Assembly (NCBI GenBank): GCA_028023455.1 | Contig: JAQFVV010006246.1 | Location: 6,466,363-6,530,362 of the forward strand | Source of the DNA: Epiperipatus broadwayi | Lineage: Eukaryota > Onychophora > Udeonychophora > Euonychophora > Peripatidae | DNA: 64,000 bases | Reading direction: 5' to 3' | In this document: piece by piece, positions 26,402-38,435 of the stretch | Numbering within the stretch: position 1 is the first letter of the stretch | Layout of the letters: each line of letters begins with the position of its first letter | The notes under the pieces: model-generated | Seen by the model: only the letters and a program-made list of their open reading frames with translations | What the model was told of the DNA's origin: nothing | The model's database searches: none | Program-made: the position numbers and the translations under genes

Positions 26402-26577
26402 TTAGAAATTTTCACAGCAACATTCAAACCAGTAACTGATATTGAATGTTAGTTAAGTTGGTTAAGATCAGACCATCCTAATTCAGATAGTAATTGGCAA
26501 AATAAATAAATATAACTTTTAGCAGTTAGGATTTGAATTCAAGTTACGAGCAAGTCAAACAGATGCTCTAGCACTAT
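26402..26577 (-). mobile_element. tRNA-derived SINE with target-site duplication
   Basis: On the minus strand the 5' head has a box A region (ATATAGTGCTAGAGC) and a box B (TTGAATTCAAATCC at about 26529-26542). An unrelated body of about 110 bp follows. A direct repeat flanks it: catgaagcctgttttattttctaa at about 26379-26402 and catgaagctcttattttctaa at about 26580-26600, with a small indel. In insertion orientation the duplication begins with TTAGAAAATAA, an A-rich LINE-type target. The tRNA species could not be fixed. Confidence 0.65.
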
Positions 26578-27109
26578 ATCATGAAGCTCTTATTTTCTAA
26601 GCATGCATTCAAATATATACATTTATTCAGTTCAATTATTTTCGTTGTATGATTTTCAGTTTTTTGAAAATACAATTATAATTATTTAGATTAATAAATC
26701 ATTTTCTTTACAAATCATGCTTCTACATTCATATATGGATATACATAAAACTGCTTTGTAGAGTTAAAACTTTTAAAGAAAATGTAATAGGTAATAATTT
26801 TTATATAATGTAATTAATCAGATTAAAAAATTAAATTATTTATTTATTCTTGACAATGTAGAAATAATATTACTATTTTGTTTACAATAACTTGGAGAAT
26901 ATGCATGAACTTAATGGTTTTGGCATCTTCCTAAGACATATCCACAACTATGTGCATAATGGTTACTAAAAACTTATTCTTAGTTATTAAATTATCTGAT
27001 TGTTCATTTATTTTCTATGCACATCTTTGTGCTTGTAATAAATACATGTGGATGAGGAAACGTTCTCCAAAACTGCAGATGTGTACAAGTTAAAAATGTT
27101 TAATTTATG

Positions 27110-30100
27110 CTAGTGTTGCAAATGTTGAAGGGGTGAATCTGCAATCCAGATTCGCGCTTCATGGGTTATCAACCTAACTAACCACCAAATGGGGTTCAAA
27201 CCCATTTCTGCACATGCTTGGACAATATAGTCAGCCCGCACATCCATGTAACTCTTCCCAACCTTAAATAACTATTTAGATAAGTAGTAGTGATATTTAG
27301 AATTATAAATTTAATTATAATTAAAATCCCTTAAATAATAGGTAGAGTTGTGTACATGTGTCCACACATATGCAGTGGATATGTATATGTGATGTAAATA
27401 TTAACATTATTTGTTTAATATTTTATTATATATTTTTATTTAATATAAGATGGTGGCAGAGAATAATGCAACATTTTGGAAGGCTCTTGAAGGCACTTAA
27501 AGTAATGGAAAGTTTAACAAACAATAGAGAAATCCATTAGCCAAAAACTAACAAAATTGCTCTGTTGAATTAAATTTAGTTTTGAAATATTTTAATTAAA
27601 TTATAGTTATGCGAATGTATTTCTAAACTAGAAATGGATTTGAACAATACCTCCAAGGGCCTATCAACATTTTGCATCTTCTATTGCACAGAAACAAAAG
27701 TACATTTCCTGCTGATAGAGATCACATGCGGTAAGTTGGTATCCGCATCGCCTCAGATTATTTTCTAAAAGCATTCCTGGAAAAACTGTAACCGAATATA
27801 AATAGGACTCATTTTTCTACCAAGAAAAACAGACAGTTAATTTTGAATTCGGTCACTAAGCTGAATCCATGCTGCTCAAATTTTTTAACATTATGACAGC
27901 TGAGTAAAAGGACTAAATTCCCCTTTTCCTGATCTTCCCAAGATCATTTCCATGCCATAATGCTGTATTCTAATTACAAGCCAATGGACTATCTTTAAAT
28001 GCTATTAAAAGTGAATTTGTAACAAATGCTACTTCCATTTTAGTGAAATAAGGACTGCCCATGCTCCAATATACATAGCCTAAAAGAACATGGATCTCTC
28101 AAGCCATCACATCAGAAGGTAATCCTCAAAATCACCTTAAAGACTCATTTAATTTGCTATAATTGCCTATTAAGCCCCAATTTGACTTTATAAATGTATT
28201 TCTGTATATGTTAATGTGCTGGTAATCTAAGGCCAGTTGTGTTACTTGTAATTAATCTCTTATGACTCTCTGTAACCATATAAAATCTATAAGCAATCTC
28301 TCACATCTATTTCTTGTGTAAACTTTTTACTGCAGTACAATCCTATTATTATTAGTATTTTACATTTATGCATTTTATTTAAACTGTCAATTATATGCCA
28401 ATCTAACTCAACCTTGCAAATGTATCTATTAGTATTATAAATCCCATTCATTTAAGGGATATTTGATTCTTTTAAATCATTTATGATAAACACTCTCGCT
28501 TGCTGGGTTTAGTACTGATTAAATAATCCTATATGTTTAAAAGCAGATTATTAAATGCTGCTATTGTTTCTTAGTTACATTTATTCACTGTTAATTATAA
28601 ACGCTATTAATAAATTTCTACTTATAATATTTGAAATATTATTGATGTCCGTGACTTGTTTGATTACTATAATGAAATAACCATTTACCTGTAGATCCTA
28701 AGAGCATGAGACAATTATTAAATATTGTTTTACTTATTTCAAATGCATAGGGGACTCACTTAATGAAGGATAATGTATTCATCATTATTATGACATTTAC
28801 TTTATTATTTTAATAATAGTTATTTTATAGTTGGTTTAGTATATAAAATCATGCCATTACGCTTGATCTCAATTTATATTTATGCTTTAATTATTCAAAC
28901 ATCATTAGTGACATATTTACTTTATTCCCAGCAGTAATAGGTCAGCCTTCGTATTTTTATATTTTGCTTTGTTCATGATTATGGGATTGTTGGGAACTCC
29001 GAATCCCCTCCTTCATATCTTTATGTTTTAGTATGGCATTGGTCATGCCCTAGAACAAAATTTGGATTGAGTAGCAAATGCTCTGCGTGGGATGACTGGA
29101 ACAGCTGGCCCATCACATCTTTCTGCCTTCCTCCTTTCCAAGTATCTGATACTCCGCCATAAAAGTGGGCATACATTCCACTTTTACTAAATGATGAAGC
29201 ATCTTGCTGGCCAAAAATAGACTGAAATTCTTATTGCTGACAATCATGCTAGTACTGCTATTTATAAATATTTTAGATTCATGCTTAAGCCACATCTATA
29301 AGTCGTAATGCTGTGATAAATCTAAATCTTAATTTATTATATTAGAATGTCATGAACAAGTTTGCATTTAAGCAATTTGACTCTTTAAGTGAATGACTCC
29401 TATGATTTAAATCCAAAATTTGATGCACAAAGTCTTGTTTTTTAAAATATGCAAACAATCACATATTTATTTCATTTTATTGTAAGCTATATTGTTATTT
29501 TTCATTCCATATAAGTTACAAATGCTAGAATGAGCATCGATTATTTTACTAGATACATGTATGTTTCTTGTATGATTGAAGAGGCATCGATCATATTATT
29601 ATTCTACATATATTAATTTAATTATAATTGCAGACAACAAAGTGTCTGTTTATTAAATATATTTGTGAAGATCATTAATGATTTATTTTCTTGATTCTAA
29701 ATAGCATCTTTATCACTAAACTATTTTGTAAAGTTTATTTAATTTATAATTAGCATATAAACAAACCATACTAATATCAATTGTACACAGATATGTGTAT
29801 CCATTTTGTAATTACACGATCATTATTATGACATTCCTTAATAATATATAATAATCTCATATGTCATAAGTGAACCTATTTAGCATGAAATCTGTAAATA
29901 AACACACATGTATAATAATCTTGTTATTTTAAAATCATTAAACATCATATATATCAAAATATCCAAGTTGATCAAATCATTATTAATCTTAATTTAGTTA
30001 TAAAATTTCATATTTGAGGCTTGCTGAACTGGGTTACCTGAGATCACAATCATACTTGTTATTTTATCATCAATAGCTTTAAGATATCATGTTTCTCCAG

Positions 30101-30285
30101 GACTGGAATGAAATAAATTCACTTGTATCACTGAAGATGTTGTTCATAGTGTTATAGATTTGGGGAATGGGCAAATAGGGCAGAATACATGATTGCTTCT
30201 GACCTGTGTATCTCGGGCATGACTGGATACGAGGTACTTTTGTTCAGATTCTAGGTCTTATTGGATGAACGTACAATTTGGACTG
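27110..30285 (+). mobile_element. 5' LTR (about 3.18 kb) of an LTR retrotransposon
   Basis: The segment is repeated in direct orientation at 34812-37970 with the same landmarks in order. These are ATCTGCAATCCAGATTCGCG near the start, ATAAGATGGTGG, TATAAATAG at 27798, GCATAGGGGACTC, CCGAATCCCCTCCTTCATAT and the end GATGAACGTACAATTTGGAC. The two copies flank a broken gag/protease/integrase interior, which marks them as LTRs rather than a segmental duplication. They differ by many substitutions and small indels, so insertion is old. The exact ends are not fixed: canonical TG...CA ends and a target-site duplication could not be identified with confidence. At 3.2 kb the LTRs are unusually long. 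Confidence 0.85.
27798..27806 (+). promoter_or_regulatory. TATA box of the LTR promoter
   Basis: TATAAATAG at about 690 bp into the 5' LTR. The 3' LTR keeps TATAAATAT at 35477-35485, and the diverged LTR at the window start has TATAAATAG at 9-17. Conservation across copies supports a promoter role for full-length transcription. Confidence 0.5.
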
Positions 30286-31080
30286 ATATAGGTCCCCCCC
30301 CCCAGGCTTGGCACTACAATGCAATGAGGCCCTTAGAGATATAATACTCACAAATCGGAGTGATAATAAAATATTTCTTTCCTGAGTTGTACAAACCCTT
30401 GTATATAATCCACTTACATATTGTTGTTGTTATATGTAACCTACACAACATTTGTGTAGACATTCTCAACTGTAACATTCCGATGTTTAAAAAAATTTTT
30501 TTATAAAAAAAAAAATCCCCTTTCCCCCAATTGATTTATTTATTCATCATGTGTGTGAGCTTGGGTGGCTCAGGTATTATTTTGTAAGTTGTTGTATACA
30601 TGTTGGCAGGTGCCCTAAATAAAAATTTTCAACAGGATCTGGACCAAACGACATGATTCCTATAATTTTTGAGATAGTTGGGTATATAGTCATTTTATTA
30701 TATCATACTATGTCAATATAATCAATTAATAAAAGAATTATGAGTGTATTTCAGGTGCAAGAGAACAACTGGCATAAAGGCAAAAAAGAAAGTATAGGTA
30801 AAAATATTTTTTTTTTTTTGTATTATATACGTAGTGTTAAGATTTTTTTTTCATTCTGTTTTGTTTCATTTTGATTAACTACTAGTGTAACTAAAGGGAA
30901 TACGTCATAGTATACATCCTTATAAATAATAATTAAGATAAGGTATTGTAAAAAAGAAGCATGGGAAATATTAAGGGTTTGTGGGTAACAGAATGGTAAT
31001 AGGCAGGAGATGATTAAACGATAAAGGAAAAGTGTATAGAGCATTATAAATTAAAATTCAAGAAGTCTACATAGTCTCAA
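30286..31080 (+). other. Retrotransposon leader region, between 5' LTR and gag-like sequence
   Basis: The sequence lies between the 5' LTR end and the first coding-like block. It contains a C-run at 30294-30303 and A/T runs. A primer-binding site should be near 30286-30310, but I could not match it to a tRNA 3' end. Confidence 0.4.
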
Positions 31081-34000
31081 ACAAATCAAATGGAGTATAA
31101 AGAAATTGAAAGTGATAAGTGTGGAAAAAGCCAAGAAGATATCAGTCAGACGGACAATGATACAGAAAGCAATGACAGATATTAACAGTTAACTAAGTCT
31201 AGAAATAACGTTCAAGGATTCGGCAAAATTACTATATGGCCTAGAACTAGGACAAAAGGCATCAGGGGCTGAACAAAATTTCACAGCCATGATGCAGCTT
31301 TCACAATAGTATGTTGCGAAGGATAACAGTTTCAAAAAACTAAAATACAAAGAGAGGAAGTAAAAGGACCTCAGAAAACCGACCGAGAAACAAAGTGAGA
31401 AGGTAAAGAAGGAATTTTGAAAAGGGACCTCAAAAAACAGACTCAGAAACAAGGTGAGGAAGTAAAAAAAAGTTTAAAAAAAAATAAGTGAAGGAAGAGT
31501 TTAGGATGCAAACTGAGGAGATCAAGAAAAATATCAACGAAAGATTTATGAGGATCGAAGAGCAAAGCAAGAAGATAAAGAACTGGGCAAGACAAACCTT
31601 CAAAGAAATAGTGTGTATACGAGAGGTTAAGGATGACTACCACAAAGTTTGAGATCAGGTCCAGCATTGGAAACCATCATGGAGGAAATTCAACAAAATA
31701 TTGTGAATCAGAAGGACAAATTGAGAGAACTCCAAGAATCACAAACTGACATGCAAGAGAGGATCTATGAACTTGAAGAAAATGTCAAGCACAAACAAGG
31801 AGGCATCCCAGAAACAGATGCAAGATGTTAAAATTGAGTTTAGAAGAAATGCAAAAGAAAATATAGCTGAATTTCAGAGAAACCGTAGAAGACCTGCACC
31901 AGGAACTTGAACAGATAAAAAAAAAGTCATAGCCAATACAAATACATAATCCCACAGTAGATGTAGGACAGGTCCAAGTGCTATCTTAGTAAGACAATGA
32001 AGATTGACAAATGAAAACCACACAGACTGCGATAGCAGCCGGAGGTCCCACAACTACAGAATTAGCTAAAGGCCCTTCAACAAGGCAATCATGGGGGACA
32101 CTCAAATATAGCATGGTTTATCCAGGTGCAAATATTCCATGGAGAGCTAAGAGCCGGTCCACAGGATCATCTAGAAAGTCTCAAAAATTATTTTTCTTTA
32201 ACCCAGCTAGCCATGAGGAGCAAGTAGCAATTGCCAGTCACTATCTATAGGGATGTGCCAAAGATTAATGACATTCTCTTCAAGACAAACCCCCAATGTC
32301 CTTGCTATTACAGAGCTAATGGAATGAGGAAAGGCAGGGCAGAATCTTGCATACTCTCTCAACAGAAAAATACAAAGTAAACTATAAGGAGACCGATACC
32401 CAAAGTAAACTATAAGGAGACCGATACCCAATTCTTCTTGAACAAGGTTGCCAAGTACTGATGCACACATAATAAGGACAATAAGATACAATATACCTGC
32501 CTGGTTACAGAGAATGATGTTTGAAAGTAGGATTACTGACATCAAAGAAATGGCACATGCTTATGGGCACCTTACCCAGGAGTCACCAGAGAAACTCCAT
32601 AGAATTGACAAGCCAAAAGTCCAAATAGTCTAAGTAAACAATCACCAAGAAAATTTTACACAAAAGGGATCAAAGTCAGGCAGCAGTAAAAAGAAGTTAT
32701 GGTGCAAAGTCCTGGTGCCAAGAGCCTCTAGGGACTATCACTCCCTATGTCAAATGCATAAAGGGGGAACTGTTCAACTTATAGTCTAGGTCCATGATGG
32801 CAATCATACTGGAAATAGAACATACAGACAGACAGACCTATCAAAGGGCATCCAATTATCAAAATTGGTATAGGAACCTACAGTATCTTGGCATTACTTG
32901 ATTCTGGCAGCCAGGTGTCTATTATTTTGAAATTGTTGATTCAAAAGTTTGAGGATAAAGGGAAAGCCTGTTTGCAAGTTACTAACTACCTTATCTAAAT
33001 AATCATTGCCAATGGAAGGACCACCAGCGAGAACTATCAAATTTGGCTAGAGATGGTATTCCACAGGGAGTCAATTGGTCATCTAGTATGTAGAATAAAA
33101 AACATAGTACTGAGGTCCCATTTCCTGACCCAAAACAAATGCATCATTAATTATTCCAGTTGGACATGCACAGTATGAAAAGAAATGATCAAGTTCGAAA
33201 TGGGAAGCAATCATCAACCTTAAGTGTGAGTTGTGTGATGTGTTCCATAGAATTAAAACACAAGAACCTCCAATATTGGCAGGAGAGGGAACATCAATAT
33301 GAAGACATCATTCAGTCAATACAATGCTGATCACAAGGGGGGGCCCTTTAAACTAAACTCTCAGAGATATCAGCAATATTGGAACAAGGACAGAATACTC
33401 CAAATAATGATCAAAGGTAAGGACAATTTATGAAAATACTAATTCCCTGCAGATAAAGGACCAAAATAATGACATGTGCATAAGTTGATTGGTCATTACG
33501 GATCAAAGAAAATGGAGGAAACCATGAAACAACAATTCTACTGGCTTTGGATGTATTCCAAGATCCTATAGTACTGAGAAAATGCACATATGTGTAAGAT
33601 GCAAACACCCAAACAAATTGTATGCTGGGGCAATGATAATTGTCATGGCTATCAAACATAACAAAGTGTTGGTCAGTGCCCACTATGGCCCTTACCAAAA
33701 TTTCAGATATTTCCAAATTTTTGCTGGTAATGTATGATGTCTTTTCAAAGAACATTCAGGCATTTCCAGTGAGAAAGGCCACCTTAAGGAGTGCCCTACA
33801 TGCTCTATAAAACACAATTCCCCCGAAGAGCAAAAACCCAAGGTATTACTCTTAAATCATGGTTTTGCATTCACATCTCTTGAGTGGAGAGCTGGGATTC
33901 TGAGACAAGGGCTGACCCATTGCCTCACTTCAATCAGGAACCCGCAATCCAGCCCATACAAACGAATCATGAAGGAGATAAATTGGCTTTTCAGTATGCA

Positions 34001-34560
34001 TACCTTAACCAATCACTGGGGTTAGGTGAATAAAACAAAGGAGACTTCGATAATATCAATAATACAATAAATGAATCCACAGGTTTTACACTGAGATGAC
34101 TACACAATGGAAAGCCCTGCCCTGAAATCTTCAAGATACATTTGATGATAGATGATATATATATATATATCAACCACAATAAGATCCAAGAGGCTGTGAG
34201 AATGCAGCTAGCCTATATGGCAAGGACTCATGGGCCAAAGGGGCATGTTTAGTATCATAAGTTTAAAGAAAAGGACATGGTGTAGGTAAGGTCTCCTAAA
34301 GCTAGTAACATGTCAAGTTATTAATTTCCGCAAGTTTTTTCCCCTGTACCAGGGACCATACTGGATCCAAAGTAAGTGCACATAAAATGCTTTCCTACCA
34401 GAAAGCAGAGAAACAAATAAAAAGACATACAATGCCCATCACCTCAAACCATATATATATATACCCCCAGATCCCAGGGAAGGATAAGGGACCAACCAGA
34501 AGAAACTCAAAGACATGGAAACTGGCAATGACTTTGGATGACTATGAGTGAAGTGATGAT
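31081..34560 (+). pseudogene. Broken gag-pol interior of LTR retrotransposon; reverse transcriptase apparently missing
   Basis: From about 31100 the plus strand is Lys/Glu/Gln-rich with coiled-coil character. The longest piece is 31649-31831 (LRELQESQTDMQERIYELEE), consistent with a gag region. An aspartic protease follows with the active site LALLDSGSQVSII (DSGS at 32900-32911). At 33479 the integrase zinc-binding block begins (HKLIGHYGS, then KQQFYWLWMYSKI). Catalytic-core pieces follow: DVFSKNIQAFPVRKAT near 33735 and NPQSSPYKRIMKEIN near 33945. A C-terminal VRSPKASNMSS-like block is near 34290. Only about 570 bp separate the protease site from the integrase zinc block, too short for reverse transcriptase plus RNase H. 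Many stops and frameshifts are present. Ty3/gypsy-like affinity is my best guess. Confidence 0.75.
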
Positions 34561-34811
34561 AGGAGTTGGAAGTTTATTTTTTCTCTCTTAAAATATTAAC
34601 AGATATATCATACTAACACAATGATGGTGTCAGTGATTGTTTTAATTACATAAATTGTAAGAGGGGATTTATTATGAATTGGTGATGGGGGATGAAGATA
34701 CCTGATATTGAATATATTTAGGCAAGAATTGACACCACCAGTTGTTCTATTCTTGGCTTGTAACCTGAAGTAAAAAATTTTTTTTGTTTATTTTTTTGTT
34801 TCCTATTCTAA

Positions 34812-37800
34812 CTAGGGCAATATGAAGCAGTGGATCTGCAATCCAGATTCGCGCTTCAAGGACCATCAACTCAACTAACCACCAAATGGGGTTCAAACAG
34901 ATTTCTGCACATGCCTGGGCACTATAGAGTCAGCATGCACATCCATGTAACTCTCCCTGACTAAATAACTATTTAGATAAAAATAATATTTAGAATTTTA
35001 AATTTAAGTATGTGCATCCACATATATGCAATGGAGGGGGGGTATGTGCATCCACATATATGCAATGGATACTGTAAATATTAATATTATTTGTTTAATA
35101 TTTTTATTATATATTTTTATTTAATATAAGATGGTGGGAGAGAATGATGCAACATTTTGGAAGGTTCTTGTAGGCATTTAAAGTAATGGAAAGTTTAGCG
35201 AACAATAGAGAAATCCATTAGTCAAAACTAGCAAAATTGCTCTATTGAAGTAAATTTAGTTTTTAAATATTTAAATTGAAATTATAGTTATGTAAATGTA
35301 TTTCTAAGCTAGAAATGGATTTCAACAATACCTTCAAGGACCTATCAATGTTTTGCATCTTCTATTGCACAAAAACAGAAGTACATTTCCTGCTGATAAA
35401 GATCACACGGGGTAAGTTATTATCTGCATTGTCTTGGATGATTTTCTAAAAGCATTCCTGAAAAACTGTAACCAAATATAAATATGGATCATTTTTTTAC
35501 CAACAAAAACAGAGTTAATTTTGAATTCAGTTGCTAAGACAAATCCACACTGCTCAAATTTTTAACATTATGACAGCCGAGTGACTAAATTCACATTTTC
35601 CCGATCTTTCCAAGATCGTCCATGTGCCATAATGCTGTATTCTAATCAAAAGCCAATGGATTGCCTTGAAATGCTATTAAAAGTAAGTTCAGAACAAGTG
35701 CTACCTCCATTTTAGTGAAATAAGAACTGCCTGTTCACCAATATACATTGCCTCCAAAGAACATGGATCGCTCAAGCCGTTACTCATCACATCAGAAGGT
35801 AATCCTCAATACCGCCTTAAAGATTAATTTTATTTGCTATAATTACCTATTGAGCCCTATTTAACTTTATAAATGTATTTCTGTTTTATGTTAACATGCT
35901 GGCAATCTAAGGCCAGTTGTGTTACTTGTAATTAATCTCTTATAACTCTCTATAACCATATCAAATCTCTGTCATATCTATTTCACGCTTAAATTTTATT
36001 CTATAATTTAGTGTGGTACAATTGTATTATTAGTAATATTTTACATTTATGCATTTTATTTAAACTGTCAATTATATGGCAATCTAACCCAACTTTGCAA
36101 GCGTATCTACTAGTATTATAAATCCCACTCATTTAAGAGCTATTTGATTCTTCTAAATCATTTATGATAAACATTCTCATTTTTTGCTGGGCTTCGTACT
36201 GATTAAATAATGCTATATGTTTAAAAGCAGATTTTTAAATGCTGCTATTATTTCTTAGTTAAATTTATTCACTGTTAGTTATAAACACTTGTAATAAATT
36301 TCTACTTTTAATACTTAAAAATATTATTGATACTGTCACTTGTTTGATTATTATAATAAAATAACGATTTACCTGTAGCTCCTAAGAGCATGAGAATTAA
36401 TAAATATTGTTTTACTTAGTTCAAATGCATAGGGGACTCGCTGAATCAAGGGATAATGTATTCATCATCATTACGACATTAACTTCTTTATTATTTTATA
36501 GTTGGTTTAGTATATAAATCATGCCCTTAGGCTTGATCTTAATTTATATTTAGGCTTTAATTATTCAAACATCATTAGTGGCATATTTACTTTAATCCCA
36601 GTGTTGCTAGCATAGGTCAGCTTTCGTATATTTATATTGTGCTTTGTCATTATAGCATTGTCAAGAACACCGAATCCCCTCCTTCATATCTTCATGTTTT
36701 AGTATGGAATTGGTCATGCCCTTGAACAAAATTTGGATTAAGTAGCGAATGCTCTGCATGAGATGACCCCTGAAAGTCTCCCCATCGCATCTTCCTACCT
36801 TCCTGCTTTCCAGCTATTGATCTGCCAGAACAGCGAGCATATTTTCCACTTTTATTAAATGATGAAGTGTCTCATTGGCTGAAAATAGACCAAAATCCTT
36901 ATTGCTGACATTTGTGCTAGTACTGCCATTTATAAATATTTTATATTCATGCTTAAGCCATATCTATAAGTCATAAGGCTGTGATAAGTCTAAACCTTTT
37001 GTTGTTCGTTAATTTATTATATTAGAATGTCATGAACAAGCTTGCATTTAAGGTACTTATCCTTAAATTCCTAGATGTGTTAATTCATTTCTTATTTATG
37101 ATTTAAATCCAACAATCTGATGCATAAAGTCTTGTTCTTTTAAATACGCAAACAAACACGTATTTATTCCATTTTATTGTAAACTATATTGTTATTTTTT
37201 GTTCCTTACCGATTGTATTACTGGATATATGTATGTTTCTCAAATGATTGAAGTGGCATTACTCATATCATGATTCTTAATATATTAATTATTAATTGAG
37301 GACAACAAAGTGTTTATTTATTAAATATATTTGTAAAGGTCATTAATGATTTATTTTCTTGATTCTACGTAGCATCTTTATCATTAAATTATTTTGTAAG
37401 TTGATTTAATTTATAATTGGCATATAAACAAACTGCACTAATATCAATTGCACACAGATATATATATATATGTGTATCCATTTTGTAATTACATGGTCAT
37501 TATTATGACCTCCCATAATAATATATAATAATCTCGTACATCATAAGTGAACCTATTTAGTGTAGATCTGGAAATAAATACACATGTATAATAATCTTGT
37601 TATTTCAAAATCATTAAACATTACATTTATCAAAATATGCAAGTTGTTCAAATCATTACTAATCTTAATTTAGTCACAATATTTCATATTTGAGAGCTTG
37701 CTGCAATGGGTCACCTGAGATCACAATTATATTTGTAATTTTATCAATATCTTTAAGATATCATGTTTCTCTCCTATGTATCCGGGACTGGAATGAAATA

Positions 37801-37970
37801 AATTCAACTATATCACCGGAGATGTTGTTCATAGTGTTATAGATTTGGGGAATGAGAAAATAGGTTAGAATCCATAATTGCTCCTGACCTGTGTATCTTG
37901 GGGGTGACTGGATTTGAGGTACTTTTGCTCAGATTTTAGATCTTGTTGGATGAACATACAATTTTGACCG
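34812..37970 (+). mobile_element. 3' LTR (about 3.16 kb) of the same LTR retrotransposon
   Basis: Direct repeat of 27110-30285. Near its start it carries a local tandem duplication (tatgtgcatccacatatatg twice, 35008-35068) absent from the 5' copy. It has TATAAATAT at 35477 and an end at GATGAACATACAATTTTGAC. A T-rich rather than purine-rich tract precedes it, so the expected polypurine tract has decayed or the boundary is a few bases off. Confidence 0.85.
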
Positions 37971-38435
37971 GTGCAATGTGTACATGCCAAGACCACATTT
38001 AATCCTTGATTTTTATTAATGTACAGATTTTATGGTAGCAGAAAGAAGTTTGCAGTTAACTAAAAGGAGACCCATTGATTCTTCTTGCAAATTTTAAAAC
38101 AACAGAGCAAGGCAAATTCCTAGTGTCCACTACATATGTTCTTGTCATTGCAGCTGTTAGTATTGTAATTAGTCATATAGTAAATGACAATGGATGAGCT
38201 GCTCACCGACATGTATTAGCCAATGTGGCAACTTTATTGACCACAGTTTAATATCAGGCAAGAATGAATGCGTGGATAAATGAAACAATGTTTTCTAATA
38301 GATGTATACAATAATGATAGACAAAAATAAATTCTATCCTTTATTTCCAAGAGACTATAAAGTCACCAGCCAAGGCAGCAGTTTGGTGGCTGAAGGAGGA
38401 GGGTGCTAAGAATCCTATGATTGTGGACCAGGCTG
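37971..38435. other. Unassigned sequence between the 3' LTR and the LINE
   Basis: The composition is more balanced than the intronic background. The last 70 bp or so may be the 5' untranslated part of the LINE that follows. No motif was recognised. Confidence 0.4.

Noticed and set aside
27180-27240. Box B-like GGGTTTGAACCCC on the minus strand inside the LTR
   Set aside because: It is present in both LTR copies as part of the LTR and shows no tRNA fold; treated as LTR sequence.
31189-31667. Minus-strand hydrophobic frames
   Set aside because: They are antisense to the Lys/Glu-rich gag-like coiled-coil region and mimic membrane proteins only for that reason.
33411-33755. 114-codon minus-strand frame
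   Set aside because: It is antisense to the integrase zinc-binding region on the plus strand.
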